This document shows positions 20,669 to 31,434 of a stretch of DNA of 64,000 nucleotides, one piece after another. This DNA comes from Myxococcales bacterium (lineage in GTDB: Bacteria; Myxococcota_A; Polyangia; Polyangiales; Polyangiaceae). The DNA lies in the NCBI GenBank assembly GCA_016706225.1, contig JADJKB010000025.1, positions 496,001-560,000 of the forward strand, given 5' to 3'. The position numbers were made by a program, and so were the translations under genes. Positions within the stretch are counted from its first letter, which is position 1; every line of letters starts with the position of its first letter. The notes beneath the pieces are model-generated. The model was not told the origin of the DNA, searched no databases, and saw only the letters and a list, made by a program, of their open reading frames with translations.

Positions 20669-21352
20669 GTGCTGTCCCCGGATCTCTTCCGCAACATCGT
20701 GCTGAACCTGGTGCCCATGGTGCTGTCGCTCAGCGTCCACGAGTATTCCCACGCCCTCGTAGCGGACAAGCTGGGAGACGACACACCGCGCAGACAGGGC
20801 CGTCTGACCCTCTCCCCGCTCGAGCACTACGATGTGTTTGGCACGATCGTCGTCCCGGTCGCCGCGGTGATCTTTGGTGGGTTTTCCTTCATCGGCTGGG
20901 CGCGGCCGGTCCAGGTCTCACCCACGGCGTTCTCTCGCAGGGTCTCCATGCGCACGGGCATGGCCTTGGTTGCGATCGCCGGCCCGCTCTCGAACCTGCT
21001 CCTGGCGACGGTCTCGGTGGCGTTGCTCGCGCTGATCTTGCGGGTGAAACCCGAGATGGCGTTTGCGCAGGACGGCCGGGGCGCCTTGGTGTATCTGCTG
21101 CGCGCGATGTACGTGTTGAACGTCGGCCTTTTCGTCTTCAACCTGCTGCCGATCCCACCGCTGGATGGCAGCAGGCTGCTGCCGCGTCGCTTCGACTCCG
21201 TGCTGGAGTCCATCGCGCCGATGTCGATCATGGTGCTGCTCTTGGTCCTGTACAGCGACACCCTGCGCAGTGTGCTGCTCGAGCGTCCGGTCCGCTTCGT
21301 CGGCGGCGGGCTCGAGTCGCTGTTCGGTCTCAGTGTGAGGAGCCTCTCGTGA
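20669..21352 (+). CDS. Site-2 protease family (M50) membrane metalloprotease
   Basis: A 227-aa polytopic protein. HEYSH at 24-28 is the zinc HExxH motif and NLLPIPPLDGSR is the third-ligand motif (Asp) of the short M50B class. The mature protein has five to six membrane helices and no PDZ domain. GTG start. It overlaps scpA as GTGA; the order site-2 protease-scpA-scpB is a recurrent bacterial arrangement. The substrate is unknown. Confidence 0.93.
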   Translation: MLSPDLFRNIVLNLVPMVLSLSVHEYSHALVADKLGDDTPRRQGRLTLSPLEHYDVFGTIVVPVAAVIFGGFSFIGWARPVQVSPTAFSRRVSMRTGMALVAIAGPLSNLLLATVSVALLALILRVKPEMAFAQDGRGALVYLLRAMYVLNVGLFVFNLLPIPPLDGSRLLPRRFDSVLESIAPMSIMVLLLVLYSDTLRSVLLERPVRFVGGGLESLFGLSVRSLS

Positions 21353-22523
21353 GCGGCGCGGACGACCCGCGGCCCGAGGCGGAGTCACCGCTGGCCGTCG
21401 CGGGCGACGCGGCTCGCCAGCTGGCCGAAGAGCTCGCGGCCGAGCGCGGCGCCCACGCCTACCGGGTTCGGCTCGAGAACTTCGAGGGGCCGCTCGACCT
21501 GCTCTTGCACCTGATCCAGCAGCACGAGCTGGATGTGATGAACATCCCCATCGCGTTCGTCACGGAGAAGTACGTCGAATACATCATGTTGATGCAGGAG
21601 CTGAACATCGACATTGCCAGCGAGTACCTGGTGATGGCGGCGACGCTCACCCACATCAAGAGCAAGATGCTCTTGCCGCCTGACCCGAATCAGGTCGACG
21701 ACGAGACCGAGGAGCCGGAGGAAGATCCCCGCCTGGAGCTCGTGCGCCGACTGCTCGAGTATCAGAAGTACAAACTGGTCGCGGATCAGCTGGCGGCTCG
21801 CAGCATCTACGGTCGTGACGTGTTCGGTCGAGGGCTTGCGGCTCCGGAGTCGGAGAGCCAGGCGCCGCTCGCGCCCATCAGCCTGTTCAAGCTGCTGGAC
21901 TCGTTTCAGGCGGTGCTCAAGCGGGCCCACACCCAGATCGACCACGAGATCCAGCTCGATCGGCTCAGCATCAGCGACCGCATCAATCAGCTGGCGGACC
22001 TGCTGCGTGAGCGCGCGACGCTGGCCTTCGAAGATCTGTTCGAGGGTCAGAGGACCCGAGCCGAGCTGGTCGTCACCTTCCTGGCACTGCTCGAGATGAC
22101 CCGGCTGCGCATGACCCGGCTGCTCCAGAGCGACGCGCTTGCTCCGATCTTCGTCGAGCTGGCGGTGCGGGAAGACGAGGCCATGGCGCTGGCCGAGGCG
22201 GCGACCCTGAGTCTGGGCGGCGGGGGTTCGATGCCGCCGCTGGCGGGCGATGCCGCCGCGGAGGCCAGCGGCGAAGCGAACGCGGACGAGAGTGGCGAAG
22301 CGGGCGCAGATGCGAGCGGGGAAGCGGACGCGGATCCGAACGACGAAGCGGGCGGGGACGTGGGTGGCGAAGCGGGCGCGGAGTCGGGCCCTGACGTGAC
22401 CACGGAACCAGCCGGCGAGACGACCCTGAACGAGAGCGCTGAGGCAGCCCCCGACCTGAGCGACGGCGGCGACGAACCGCAGCCTGAAGTTCCCGACGAA
22501 GAAGAGCGAGAGGACAGCGATTG

Positions 22524-22524
<1 letters not shown>
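21349..22524 (+). CDS. scpA: Segregation and condensation protein A (kleisin)
   Basis: A 391-aa kleisin of the SMC-ScpAB condensin. The family signature VRLENFEGPLDLLLHLIQQHELD with MNIPIAFVTEKYVEYI marks the N-terminal SMC-neck-binding part, and the C-terminal winged-helix part (FEDLFEGQRTRAELVVTFLALLEM) is present. From about residue 290 a Gly/Glu/Ala/Asp tail built on a loose SGEADA theme makes it about 130 residues longer than usual. GTG start coupled to the protease gene; its stop overlaps the scpB ATG. Confidence 0.96.
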
Positions 22525-24065
<1,541 letters not shown>

Positions 24066-24524
24066 CGCGGGTGCGCGGCGGCTCATGCTGGGCGCGCCAT
24101 TCCTGGGAATAGCGCGGAGCCGGCTGGGCACGCTATTCCTGGGAATAGCGCGGGAGCGCGTTGGCTCATGCTGGGCGCGCCATTCCTGGGAATAGCGCGG
24201 GAGCGCGGCGGCTCATGCTGGGCGCGCCATTCCTGGGAATAGCGCGGGAGCGCGTTGGCTCATGCTGGGCGCGCCATTCCTGGGAATAGCGCGGGAGCGC
24301 GTTGGCTCATGCTGGGCGCGCCATTCCTGGGAATAGCGCGGGAGCGCGTTGGCTCATGCTGGGCGCGCCATTCCTGGGAATAGCGCGGAGCCGGCTGGGC
24401 ACGCTATTCCTGGGAATAGCGCGGGAGCGCGGGAGCGCGTTGGCTCGAGCTGCGAGCGCCATTCCTGGGAATAGCGCGAGCAGCTGTCCGAAGGTGTTGG
24501 GGGACACGACGTGGTGCCGCGTGC

Positions 24525-24863
24525 TCACTCGTCTTGCGGATCGGGCTCCGCTTCCGCGAGCTTTGCCACCTGCTCGAAGAATGCCGGGTGTGCCGCGAGC
24601 TTCTGCACGATTTCCCAGAGCTTCGGATCTGCCAGGCGTGCAAGCCCCGTCGTGCTCGCGGCCTTGCTCCGAGCGATCCTGGGCATCTTCCCCGGGCCGC
24701 CGAGCTCAAGCGCCTTCATCCGCTCGACGTGGCGCTTGGTTGGAAAAAGCGCCCCGGATTCCCACTGCACCACGAGCTTGGCCTCGACCTCCAGGGCGCG
24801 GGCGAGCTCCCCAATCGAGCAGCTGAGCTCCTTGCGTAGCGCCTTGACGTCTTCGGGGGACAC
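24525..24863 (-). CDS. Small XRE-type helix-turn-helix protein
   Basis: A 112-aa protein with an N-terminal helix-turn-helix (about 3-52: VKALRKELSCSIGELARAL, VVQWESGALFPTKRH) of the XRE/antitoxin-like type, then a basic linker and a C-terminal helical segment rich in Lys/Glu/Ala. GTG start preceded by GGGGGA spacing; the upstream in-frame extension is Arg-rich shadow. Convergent to scpB and its repeat array. No partner toxin gene is visible, so an orphan regulator is most likely. Confidence 0.78.
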   Translation of the reverse strand: MSPEDVKALRKELSCSIGELARALEVEAKLVVQWESGALFPTKRHVERMKALELGGPGKMPRIARSKAASTTGLARLADPKLWEIVQKLAAHPAFFEQVAKLAEAEPDPQDE

Positions 24864-25036
24864 GGACGCGCAGCCTAGCCCAGTAGACCGCCACCTCGCC
24901 AGGTGGCCTTCAGCCAGTCGCCGTGGGCGCAGCCCTGTCTGTCTCGGCTGGCTGCGGTTGCGCAATCGTGCGGGCAAACCCGCACCGCGACCCGGGATCT
25001 CGCGCAACCCGAGCGGACGTTGGCCGAAGCGCGCCC

Positions 25037-26512
25037 ATGCGTCTTGTCCTGGCGTCGAGCGCCCTGTTGATCGCGTCATGCCGCGCGCCCCTTCCGGACC
25101 CCGGACCTCGCGCGGACGGTCACGCCTCCGAAGTGACCGTAATCGCGGAGCCGGCGCCGGCGGCGGACGGCCGGATAAAAGCTGTGTCGCGCTTCCATCT
25201 GACTCTACCGGATGGTGCGGCCCTCGAGGACACGTTGCTCGTGCGCGGTGAGCTGAGTGAGTACCACCTGCGGAAGATCCGCGATCGCAACTTGCCGGGC
25301 ACGCTCGTGGCGCGGCTGGTTCCGGTGTTGTCCTGGGACACCCCGGATGAAAGTGTGGTCGCGCCCACTTCCGCGCTCGTGCCGACGGAGCACTACAGCG
25401 TTGCCCACCCGGACCGCGGTTTGCTTGCAGTGTTCGAGATCGAAGCCGATGGAGCCGCGCCGCTCACGCGCATCTGGCCGCCGAAGTTGCCGCAGGGGTT
25501 GGGCGCTTCGGCGGAGTTTTGTCTGTTCTGTGGCGCGGGGGTGGTGGACTTTGGCACGTCGCCGACGCTCGTGTCCTTCGACCCCGCGGGGCCGGCTGCG
25601 TGGGCCATGCGCGAGCTGGTCCCGGTGCTGGGTTCCGATTTCTGCGTCGCGCTCGTGGCTGATTCACCGGTCTCATCAGCGCGTCCGCTGTTGCCGCCGA
25701 TCGAGGTCTTTGGTCGAGTCCTCGAACCGACGCTGATCCTCGCAGGGGACAGCCCCGCGCCCCTGCCGGTCAGCTGCGGGGCCGCAGAGCTCCAATTTGG
25801 CCCCGGTTGCGTCGAGCTCGAGGACGATCGCGCCTGGGTGCGAGGGCCGGACGTTCCGACGTTGTGGCGGGTGTCCGGCGGCTCGCTCGAAGTACTCGGG
25901 TCGGTGCCGCCGGATGGCAGGCTCACGCTCCGCGGGCTGGCCCCAGCGTCGCACTCGACCCTCGCGGTGTCCGTGCGGACGAGCGCGGGCGAGCTCTTTG
26001 CCGGCGCGATCTCCGTGACCACCGGACCCCCCCGGCCGCACGTGGTCATCAACGAAGTGTACGCCGACCCGCTGGGCGCTGAGCCCGCACAGGAATGGGT
26101 CGAGCTCTACAATGACGGGCTCGCTGCCGCCGAGCTCGGCACGCTCCGCTTGCGTGACTCGGGTGGTGAGACGGCGCTGCCTCCGTATCTCCTCGCTCCT
26201 GGCGAGTTCGCGATCCTGGCGCGGGAGGACTACGTCGCGACGCTGGGGGCCGATGTCGTGCCGCCGGCGACGACGACGATTCTCCGGGTTGCCGCTCTGG
26301 GAAAGAACGGCCTGTCGAACAGCGGTGAACCCCTCGAGCTCGTGGACCCAGCTGGCGAGCGACTCAGCTGGTTCCCCGCCGTGCCCAAACCGAAGGCCGG
26401 AGTCAGTGTGGCGCGGCGCCGGCCGGACAGTCGGGCCGATGACCCCACGGGTTTTGCACATCACGCACCGCCCGGCTCGTCGCCGGGCGCGGCCAACCTG
26501 GTTTCCGACTGA
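25037..26512 (+). CDS. Lipoprotein with C-terminal lamin-tail (LTD) domain
   Basis: A 491-aa protein starting MRLVLASSALLIASC, a short lipoprotein signal (Cys15). The N-terminal 340 residues are Ig-like beta-rich sequence with no named family. From about 345 comes an LTD domain: VINEVYADPLG, EWVELYNDG, the PPYLLAPGEFAILARE strand pair and SGEPLELVDPAG. LTD domains are common in secreted bacterial proteins and probably bind surfaces or nucleic acids. The ATG was chosen for the signal peptide. Confidence 0.85.
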   Translation: MRLVLASSALLIASCRAPLPDPGPRADGHASEVTVIAEPAPAADGRIKAVSRFHLTLPDGAALEDTLLVRGELSEYHLRKIRDRNLPGTLVARLVPVLSWDTPDESVVAPTSALVPTEHYSVAHPDRGLLAVFEIEADGAAPLTRIWPPKLPQGLGASAEFCLFCGAGVVDFGTSPTLVSFDPAGPAAWAMRELVPVLGSDFCVALVADSPVSSARPLLPPIEVFGRVLEPTLILAGDSPAPLPVSCGAAELQFGPGCVELEDDRAWVRGPDVPTLWRVSGGSLEVLGSVPPDGRLTLRGLAPASHSTLAVSVRTSAGELFAGAISVTTGPPRPHVVINEVYADPLGAEPAQEWVELYNDGLAAAELGTLRLRDSGGETALPPYLLAPGEFAILAREDYVATLGADVVPPATTTILRVAALGKNGLSNSGEPLELVDPAGERLSWFPAVPKPKAGVSVARRRPDSRADDPTGFAHHAPPGSSPGAANLVSD

Positions 26513-26514
26513 CG

Positions 26515-27879
26515 TCAGGTGCCGGCGATCGTCATCTTGGAGATCCGGAATGTCGGCGCAGCAGTGCTGGTCTTCAGGTCGAGATCGTCGCCGACCGCGT
26601 CGATGTTCTTCAGCATCGTGTCCAGGTTCGAAGAAATCGTGACCTCACTCACGGGAAACGCGAGCTTGCCATCTTCGATCCAGAAACCGGCGGCGCCGCG
26701 GGAAAAATCACCGGTGATGGCGTTGAAGCCGAAGCCCATCATCTCGGTGACGTAGAGCCCGCGCTTCGTGCTCGCGATGATCTCTTCACGGCTGAGAGGG
26801 CCGGGCGACAAGATGAAGTTCGAAGTGCTCGAGGTGATGGAGCCGCCGGAGACCGCTGCGCTGGCGGTGCTCTTTCTTCCGAGCTTGCGCGCCGAGTAGG
26901 AGTCGAGCAGGTACGTGCGGAGCTGGCCCGCCTCCACGACGACGTTGCGTCGGGAAGTGAGCCCCTCGCCGTCGTACGGGCGTGAGCCCGGGGCTTTCTG
27001 GATCAACGGGTCATCGACCAGATTCACCAGCTCGCTCGCGACCTCCGTGCCCTCTCGCTCGACCAGGTAGCTGGACTTGCGCCAAATGGCGCCGCCCATG
27101 ATGCAGCCGGCGAACGTCCCGATGATCGAGCGTGCGACATCGGGATCGAACACAATCGGCGCCTCGGCAGTCGGGACCTTGCGTGCTCCGAGCTTGGCGA
27201 GTGTGCGTCGCGCGGCCTCGCGTCCGACCTCGGCATCGTCGTCCATCTCCGCGAGGTGGCGCCGGGCGCTCCAGTAGTATCCACGGCGGCGCTTGCCGCC
27301 TTCGTCTTCGACGACTGGCGAGACCACCAGCGAGGCGTACGACCCGCGCAGGGTTCCGGTGAACCCGGTTGAGATGACCCGTGCGCTCGCGCCGGTGGTA
27401 CGAGAGAAGGTCGCGCCCTCACTCAGCGTCATGCGCGGATCGAAATCGAGGGCGGCGCGCTCGGCCCGTGTGGCACGCTCGAGCGCGACGTCCGCCATGA
27501 CCTTCTCGACGGATTCGTCGTACAGATCGAGCTCGGGAAAGGGCGGAGAGCCGAGCTCGGCCGGATCCGCCGGACCCGCGAAGGGGTCGGGTTCCGAGAG
27601 CTCTGCGAGCATCAAAGCGTCGCTCACGCAGCGCTCGAGGCCCGGTTTCGAGAGATCACTGGTCGACGTGACGGCGACGCGCTGATTGCGGATGACTCGC
27701 AGCGAGACGCCGCGGTGTCCGGCCTCTTCGACCAGCTCGGCCTCGCCCAGGCGGACCTTCGTGCTCAGCTCCCAGCCCGCGCGTGCGGTGGCCTCCGCCA
27801 CGTCGGCGCCCAGACCGCGCGCGCGCTCGACCAGCTCGGACGCCAACTGCACGAGTCCTTGAACGTCTTCGTTCGTCAT
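26515..27879 (-). CDS. pmbA: PmbA/TldE-type metallopeptidase family protein
   Basis: A 454-aa TldD/PmbA family member of normal length. Signatures are VRLGEAELVEEAGHRGVSLRV near the N-terminus, GRRNVVVE-type text (TSRRNVVVEAGQLRTYLLD), and the terminal GFGFNAITGDFSRGAAGFWI. In other bacteria the TldD-TldE pair matures microcin B17 and degrades CcdA. No tldD partner is in the window, so it is elsewhere or absent. The family's metal HExxH lies in TldD, so PmbA alone is not expected to be catalytic. Its stop is 3 bp from the convergent LTD gene. Confidence 0.92.
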   Translation of the reverse strand: MTNEDVQGLVQLASELVERARGLGADVAEATARAGWELSTKVRLGEAELVEEAGHRGVSLRVIRNQRVAVTSTSDLSKPGLERCVSDALMLAELSEPDPFAGPADPAELGSPPFPELDLYDESVEKVMADVALERATRAERAALDFDPRMTLSEGATFSRTTGASARVISTGFTGTLRGSYASLVVSPVVEDEGGKRRRGYYWSARRHLAEMDDDAEVGREAARRTLAKLGARKVPTAEAPIVFDPDVARSIIGTFAGCIMGGAIWRKSSYLVEREGTEVASELVNLVDDPLIQKAPGSRPYDGEGLTSRRNVVVEAGQLRTYLLDSYSARKLGRKSTASAAVSGGSITSSTSNFILSPGPLSREEIIASTKRGLYVTEMMGFGFNAITGDFSRGAAGFWIEDGKLAFPVSEVTISSNLDTMLKNIDAVGDDLDLKTSTAAPTFRISKMTIAGT

Positions 27880-27919
27880 GTTTTTCGGGCCGGAGCCTGG
27901 CAGGCTCCTCGGGTTCGAG

Positions 27920-28510
27920 TCAATCGCTGCGCGCCGCGCGACTCGAGCGCCGCAGCCAGACGACCGTGACGCCGATTCCGGCGAGCAAGATCAGCGTCAT
28001 CGAGAGCAGGGCAAACCCGAGCGGGCTGCCGGAGACGGGCCGCACGCCGAAGTCGCCGTGAAACTGCGCGTAGCTCGCGTGGACACCCAGGCGCGGTAAG
28101 ACCGCCAAGATGAACCCCACGGCAAGTACGGCCGGCAGGGCACCGAGGCGCAACAGTGGGGCGACACGTTTCACGCGCGCGTGCCGCGCCGCCGCAGCAA
28201 AGCCCGCGGGAATACTCGCCGCGTCACACAGCACCCACGCCGTGTCCACCGCGCCGGGCAAACGTTGGCTGTCGATGGCGTAGGCATAGGCCCAGTCCGG
28301 CGCGAACGCGAGGAAGTAGCCCGCGATGGGGGCGTAGACCAGCAAGCTGAATAGACCGACCACGGTCAGCGCTCGCGCACCCAACCCGCCGCTTTGCGCC
28401 AGCTCTTCGGCGCCGAGCCAGGCGAAGGTCAGGCCGAGGATGAAACCGATGAGCGGCGCGACGGGAGCAGGCACGCCAGCGAGGATTACATGCGCGGCCG
28501 GCGACGTCAC
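27920..28510 (-). CDS. Polytopic membrane protein of unknown function
   Basis: A 196-aa protein with four to five hydrophobic segments (PVAPLIGFILGLTFAWLGAE, LTVVGLFSLLVYAPIAGYFL, LPAVLAVGFILAVLPRLG, GFALLSMTLILLAGIGVTVV) and an Arg-rich cytoplasmic C-terminus. No enzymatic motif or known family. It lies 40 bp upstream of pmbA in the same direction and divergent from larB, so it may share an operon with pmbA. Confidence 0.7.
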   Translation of the reverse strand: MTSPAAHVILAGVPAPVAPLIGFILGLTFAWLGAEELAQSGGLGARALTVVGLFSLLVYAPIAGYFLAFAPDWAYAYAIDSQRLPGAVDTAWVLCDAASIPAGFAAAARHARVKRVAPLLRLGALPAVLAVGFILAVLPRLGVHASYAQFHGDFGVRPVSGSPLGFALLSMTLILLAGIGVTVVWLRRSSRAARSD

Positions 28511-28631
28511 CGCTGGCGGCGCTGACCGGCCGCTTCGGGAGCAGCGTGAGGTCGACGCCGTCGATTCCTTGCACTATGAGTTCCCGACTCGGCGCTGGCC
28601 GCGGCAGAGCGGCGCGCCTTCACCCTGAGAA

Positions 28632-29408
28632 GTGACCCGGATGGACCCCGATCGACTGAAGGCCTTGCTCGAGCGCGTCCAGGCGGGAGAGACCGACGTC
28701 CAGGCCGCGATCGGTGAGCTCGAACACCTGCCGTATGCGGACCTCGGCTACGCCCGCGTCGATCACCACCGCGCGCTGCGAATGGGGATGCCGGAGGTCG
28801 TGCTTGGCCAGTCCAAGACCCCCGAGCAGATCGCCGGCATCGCCCGCAGGCTGATCTCCGTCGGGCAGAACGTGCTGATCACCCGGGTGGACCCCGAGAA
28901 GGTGGGCGAGGTGCGGGCGCTGGTTCCCGAGCTCGGTCACGCGGCGGTGGCCCGGGTCCTCACTCACGAGCGAGAGCCGATCGTGCCGCGAGCGGGTCGC
29001 CCGGTCGCGGTCGTCACGGCGGGGACGAGTGATCTCCCCGTCGCGGAGGAGGCAGCGGAGACGCTGCGCATGGCGGGGATCCCGTTCGAGCGGGTGTTCG
29101 ACGTCGGTGTTGCCGGCATCCACCGGATCTTCGGCGAGCTGCCGGCGCTCCGCGAGGCTCCCGCGGTGATCGTGGTGGCGGGGATGGAGGGTGCGCTGCC
29201 GAGTGTCGTGGGTGGCTTGATCCGATCGCCGATCGTGGCGGTGCCCACCTCCGTGGGTTACGGCGTCGCGCTGGGTGGGATGACGGCGCTGTTCGGCATG
29301 CTGACCGGGTGTGCGTCCGGCGTAACCGTCGTCAATATCGACAACGGGTTCGGTGCGGCGATGGCGGTGCTGCGCATCGTCCAGGCCGGCGAGCGGGGCA
29401 ACGGATGA
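28632..29408 (+). CDS. larB: Nickel-pincer cofactor biosynthesis carboxylase/hydrolase LarB
   Basis: A 258-aa protein. LarB carboxylates the pyridinium ring of nicotinic acid adenine dinucleotide and hydrolyses it, the first step to the nickel-pincer nucleotide. The C-terminal AIR-carboxylase-like domain shows AVVTAGTSDLPVAEEA, MEGALPSVVGGLI, AVPTSVGYG and the GGMTALFGMLTGCASGV turn, all family-defining. Length normal. GTG chosen; an in-frame ATG is three codons later. The stop overlaps larC as ATGA. Confidence 0.95.
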   Translation: MTRMDPDRLKALLERVQAGETDVQAAIGELEHLPYADLGYARVDHHRALRMGMPEVVLGQSKTPEQIAGIARRLISVGQNVLITRVDPEKVGEVRALVPELGHAAVARVLTHEREPIVPRAGRPVAVVTAGTSDLPVAEEAAETLRMAGIPFERVFDVGVAGIHRIFGELPALREAPAVIVVAGMEGALPSVVGGLIRSPIVAVPTSVGYGVALGGMTALFGMLTGCASGVTVVNIDNGFGAAMAVLRIVQAGERGNG

Positions 29409-30733
29409 GCGGGCACGGGCACGGGCACGGGCACGGGCACGGGCACGGGCACGGGCACGGGCACGGGCACGGGGAAGAGCACGGGCACGGGCACGGGGAA
29501 GAGCACGGGGAAGAGCACGGGGAAGCAGAGCGGGGAGCCCTGGCGGAGGGGGCGGGGATTGGCAAGACGCTGTTCTTCGATGCGTTCTCGGGCGTCGCCG
29601 GCGACATGACCATTGCGGCGCTCGTTGATCTCGGAGTGCCGCTGGAGGTCGTGGTCGATGCGGTCGCATGCCTCGGTATCGCCGGGATCCAGATCGCGGC
29701 GCCCACTCGCATGGCAGGTGCGATCGGCGCTCGACAGCTCGAGCTGCGCTTCGAGGCTGCAAGCGGAGAGCGAAGTTACTCCGAAATCGAGCAGCTCATC
29801 ACCGGGTCGAGCCTCGATGTGCGAGTGAAGACCCTGTCGCTCCGCATTTTCCGCCGCCTGGCTGAGGCCGAAGCCCGCGTTCACCGCATCTCCGTCGACA
29901 AGGTCCACTTTCACGAGGTCGGTGCCCTCGACGCCATCGTCGACGTCGTGGGGGCGGCGGCCTGCCTCGTCCATCTGGGCGCGACGGTCGTGTCGACTCC
30001 GCTGCCCATGGGACGAGGAACCGTGACTTGTCGGCACGGAGTGTTGCCGCTGCCCGCGCCGGCCACGGTTGAGTGCCTGGCGGGGGTCCCGACCTACGAC
30101 GCAGGCATCGACGCCGAGCTCGTCACTCCGACAGGCGCCGCGATCATCGGCGCCGTGGCCGAGCGTTTTGCTCGCTGGCCCGAGATGACGCCGGAGCGCA
30201 TTGGTTGGGGTCGCGGCACGATGGACTTGCCGGATCGCCCCAACGCGCTGCGCGTCGTGCTCGGCTCGCCAGTCGTCCGGGCGCCCGCAGAGCTCGGTCA
30301 CGTACTCGTGGAGTGTAACGTCGACGACATGACCGGCGAGCTCGCGGCCCACACCATCAGCGCGCTGCTCAGCGCCGGGGCGCGGGATGCGTGGGCGGTT
30401 CCCATCACGATGAAAAAAGGGCGACCCGGCTTGACCCTGTCGGCGTTGGCCGATCGCGGCGCCGAGACGCGCATCGCGGAGGTCCTCTTGCGCGAGACCA
30501 GCACCATCGGAGTGCGCTGGACGGATGCCGACCGACTCGAGCGCCCGCGCCGTATGCTGGAGGTGCAGACCCGCTTCGGAAAAATCCCGGTGAAGATCTC
30601 CGAAGGCCCCTACGGGCCGCCGCAGATCAAGCCGGAGTTCGACGCGTGTGTGCGCGCGGCGCAGGCAGCCGGCACCCCCGTCCGCGAGGTCATCGCGGAG
30701 GCCTTCGCTCTGGCCAGTCGCGCGGTGTCCTGA
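29405..30733 (+). CDS. larC: Nickel-insertion protein LarC with histidine-rich leader
   Basis: A 442-aa LarC, the CTP-dependent nickel chelatase that completes the nickel-pincer cofactor. The conserved start LFFDAFSGVAGDM appears only after a leader of about 50 residues: M-S, ten Gly-His pairs, then Gly-Glu-Glu-His and Gly-His units, about 15 histidines in all. LarC1-type motifs KVHFHEVGALDAIVDVVG and the LarC2 region (ECNVDDMTGE, KKGRPG) are fused in one open frame, unlike the frameshift-dependent lactobacillar gene. The leader probably holds nickel before insertion. larA and larE are not in the window. Confidence 0.94.
   Translation: MSGHGHGHGHGHGHGHGHGHGHGEEHGHGHGEEHGEEHGEAERGALAEGAGIGKTLFFDAFSGVAGDMTIAALVDLGVPLEVVVDAVACLGIAGIQIAAPTRMAGAIGARQLELRFEAASGERSYSEIEQLITGSSLDVRVKTLSLRIFRRLAEAEARVHRISVDKVHFHEVGALDAIVDVVGAAACLVHLGATVVSTPLPMGRGTVTCRHGVLPLPAPATVECLAGVPTYDAGIDAELVTPTGAAIIGAVAERFARWPEMTPERIGWGRGTMDLPDRPNALRVVLGSPVVRAPAELGHVLVECNVDDMTGELAAHTISALLSAGARDAWAVPITMKKGRPGLTLSALADRGAETRIAEVLLRETSTIGVRWTDADRLERPRRMLEVQTRFGKIPVKISEGPYGPPQIKPEFDACVRAAQAAGTPVREVIAEAFALASRAVS
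29411..29470 (+). repeat. (GGGCAC)10 hexanucleotide repeat encoding (Gly-His)10
   Basis: Ten perfect copies of GGGCAC in frame with larC, followed by degenerate GGGGAAGAGCAC units to about 29522. The copy number could change by slippage, altering the metal-binding leader without disturbing the frame. Confidence 0.95.
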
Positions 30734-31375
30734 TCAGTCCGGGCGTTCGATGGGGAGTGAGGACGCCTCCCAGCCGAGCAGCCCCCCGTCCAGGAAATGC
30801 ACGGGCACACCCTGCTCGGCGAGCTCTCTCGCCAGCTCCTTGGTCTTGTCGCCGGCGCGGCAGTAGAGCACGGGCGCGCCAGGCAGCATGTGAAGCTCGG
30901 CCAAGCGAGTGCGGATCTCCTCGAGCGGCATGTGGACCGCCCCCGGTACGTGCGCGCGAGCGAACGCTGCGAGCTCCCGCGTGTCGACCGGGCTCACCTC
31001 GCGGCGCGCCAAGAGCGCGGCGACCTCTTCGGGTTTGAGCGCCCCCGCTGCACGGGGCAGGAACGGCTCGATCATCTCCCGGAGCTGCGCCTTCTTGAGG
31101 GCGCCGACACGACCGTCGGCGGGGCGACCCTGATGAAAGACGACGAACGTGGGCACCGACTGCACCCCCATCTCTCGTGCCAGTGCGGGAGCCTTGTCGA
31201 TGTCGACGCTCACGACCTTGGCCTTGCCTTCGAGCTCTCGGGCCAGCGCCTCTAGCTCGGGGGCGACGACCTTGCAGGGCCCGCACCACTCGGCGCCAAA
31301 TTCGAGCAAGACCGGCAGCTCGCTCGCCATCACCTCTTGCTCGAAGTTCTTCTCGGTAACCGCTTTCAGGGCCAT
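30734..31375 (-). CDS. Thioredoxin-rhodanese fusion protein
   Basis: A 213-aa two-domain protein. Residues 1-105 form a thioredoxin with redox pair WCGPCK (Cys31, Cys34) and a cis-proline segment SVPTF. Residues about 115-213 form a single rhodanese domain with active loop YCRAGDK (Cys172), expected to carry a persulfide. No signal peptide, so cytoplasmic sulfur transfer or redox repair is likely. An alternative ATG lies six codons upstream. It is convergent with larC with no gap (TGA then its complement), so transcripts must overlap. Confidence 0.94.
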   Translation of the reverse strand: MALKAVTEKNFEQEVMASELPVLLEFGAEWCGPCKVVAPELEALARELEGKAKVVSVDIDKAPALAREMGVQSVPTFVVFHQGRPADGRVGALKKAQLREMIEPFLPRAAGALKPEEVAALLARREVSPVDTRELAAFARAHVPGAVHMPLEEIRTRLAELHMLPGAPVLYCRAGDKTKELARELAEQGVPVHFLDGGLLGWEASSLPIERPD

Positions 31376-31434
31376 GGGGGCGGCAATATTCATCCAGCGG
31401 GCCACGGGCGCAAGCCCGAGGCCGGCACTGGTCT

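Noticed and set aside
24302..24826. 174-aa plus-strand reading frame through the 47-bp array and beyond
   Set aside because: It is open only because the repeat lacks stops in some frames. It crosses the antisense of the HTH gene and has no start signal or protein-like composition.
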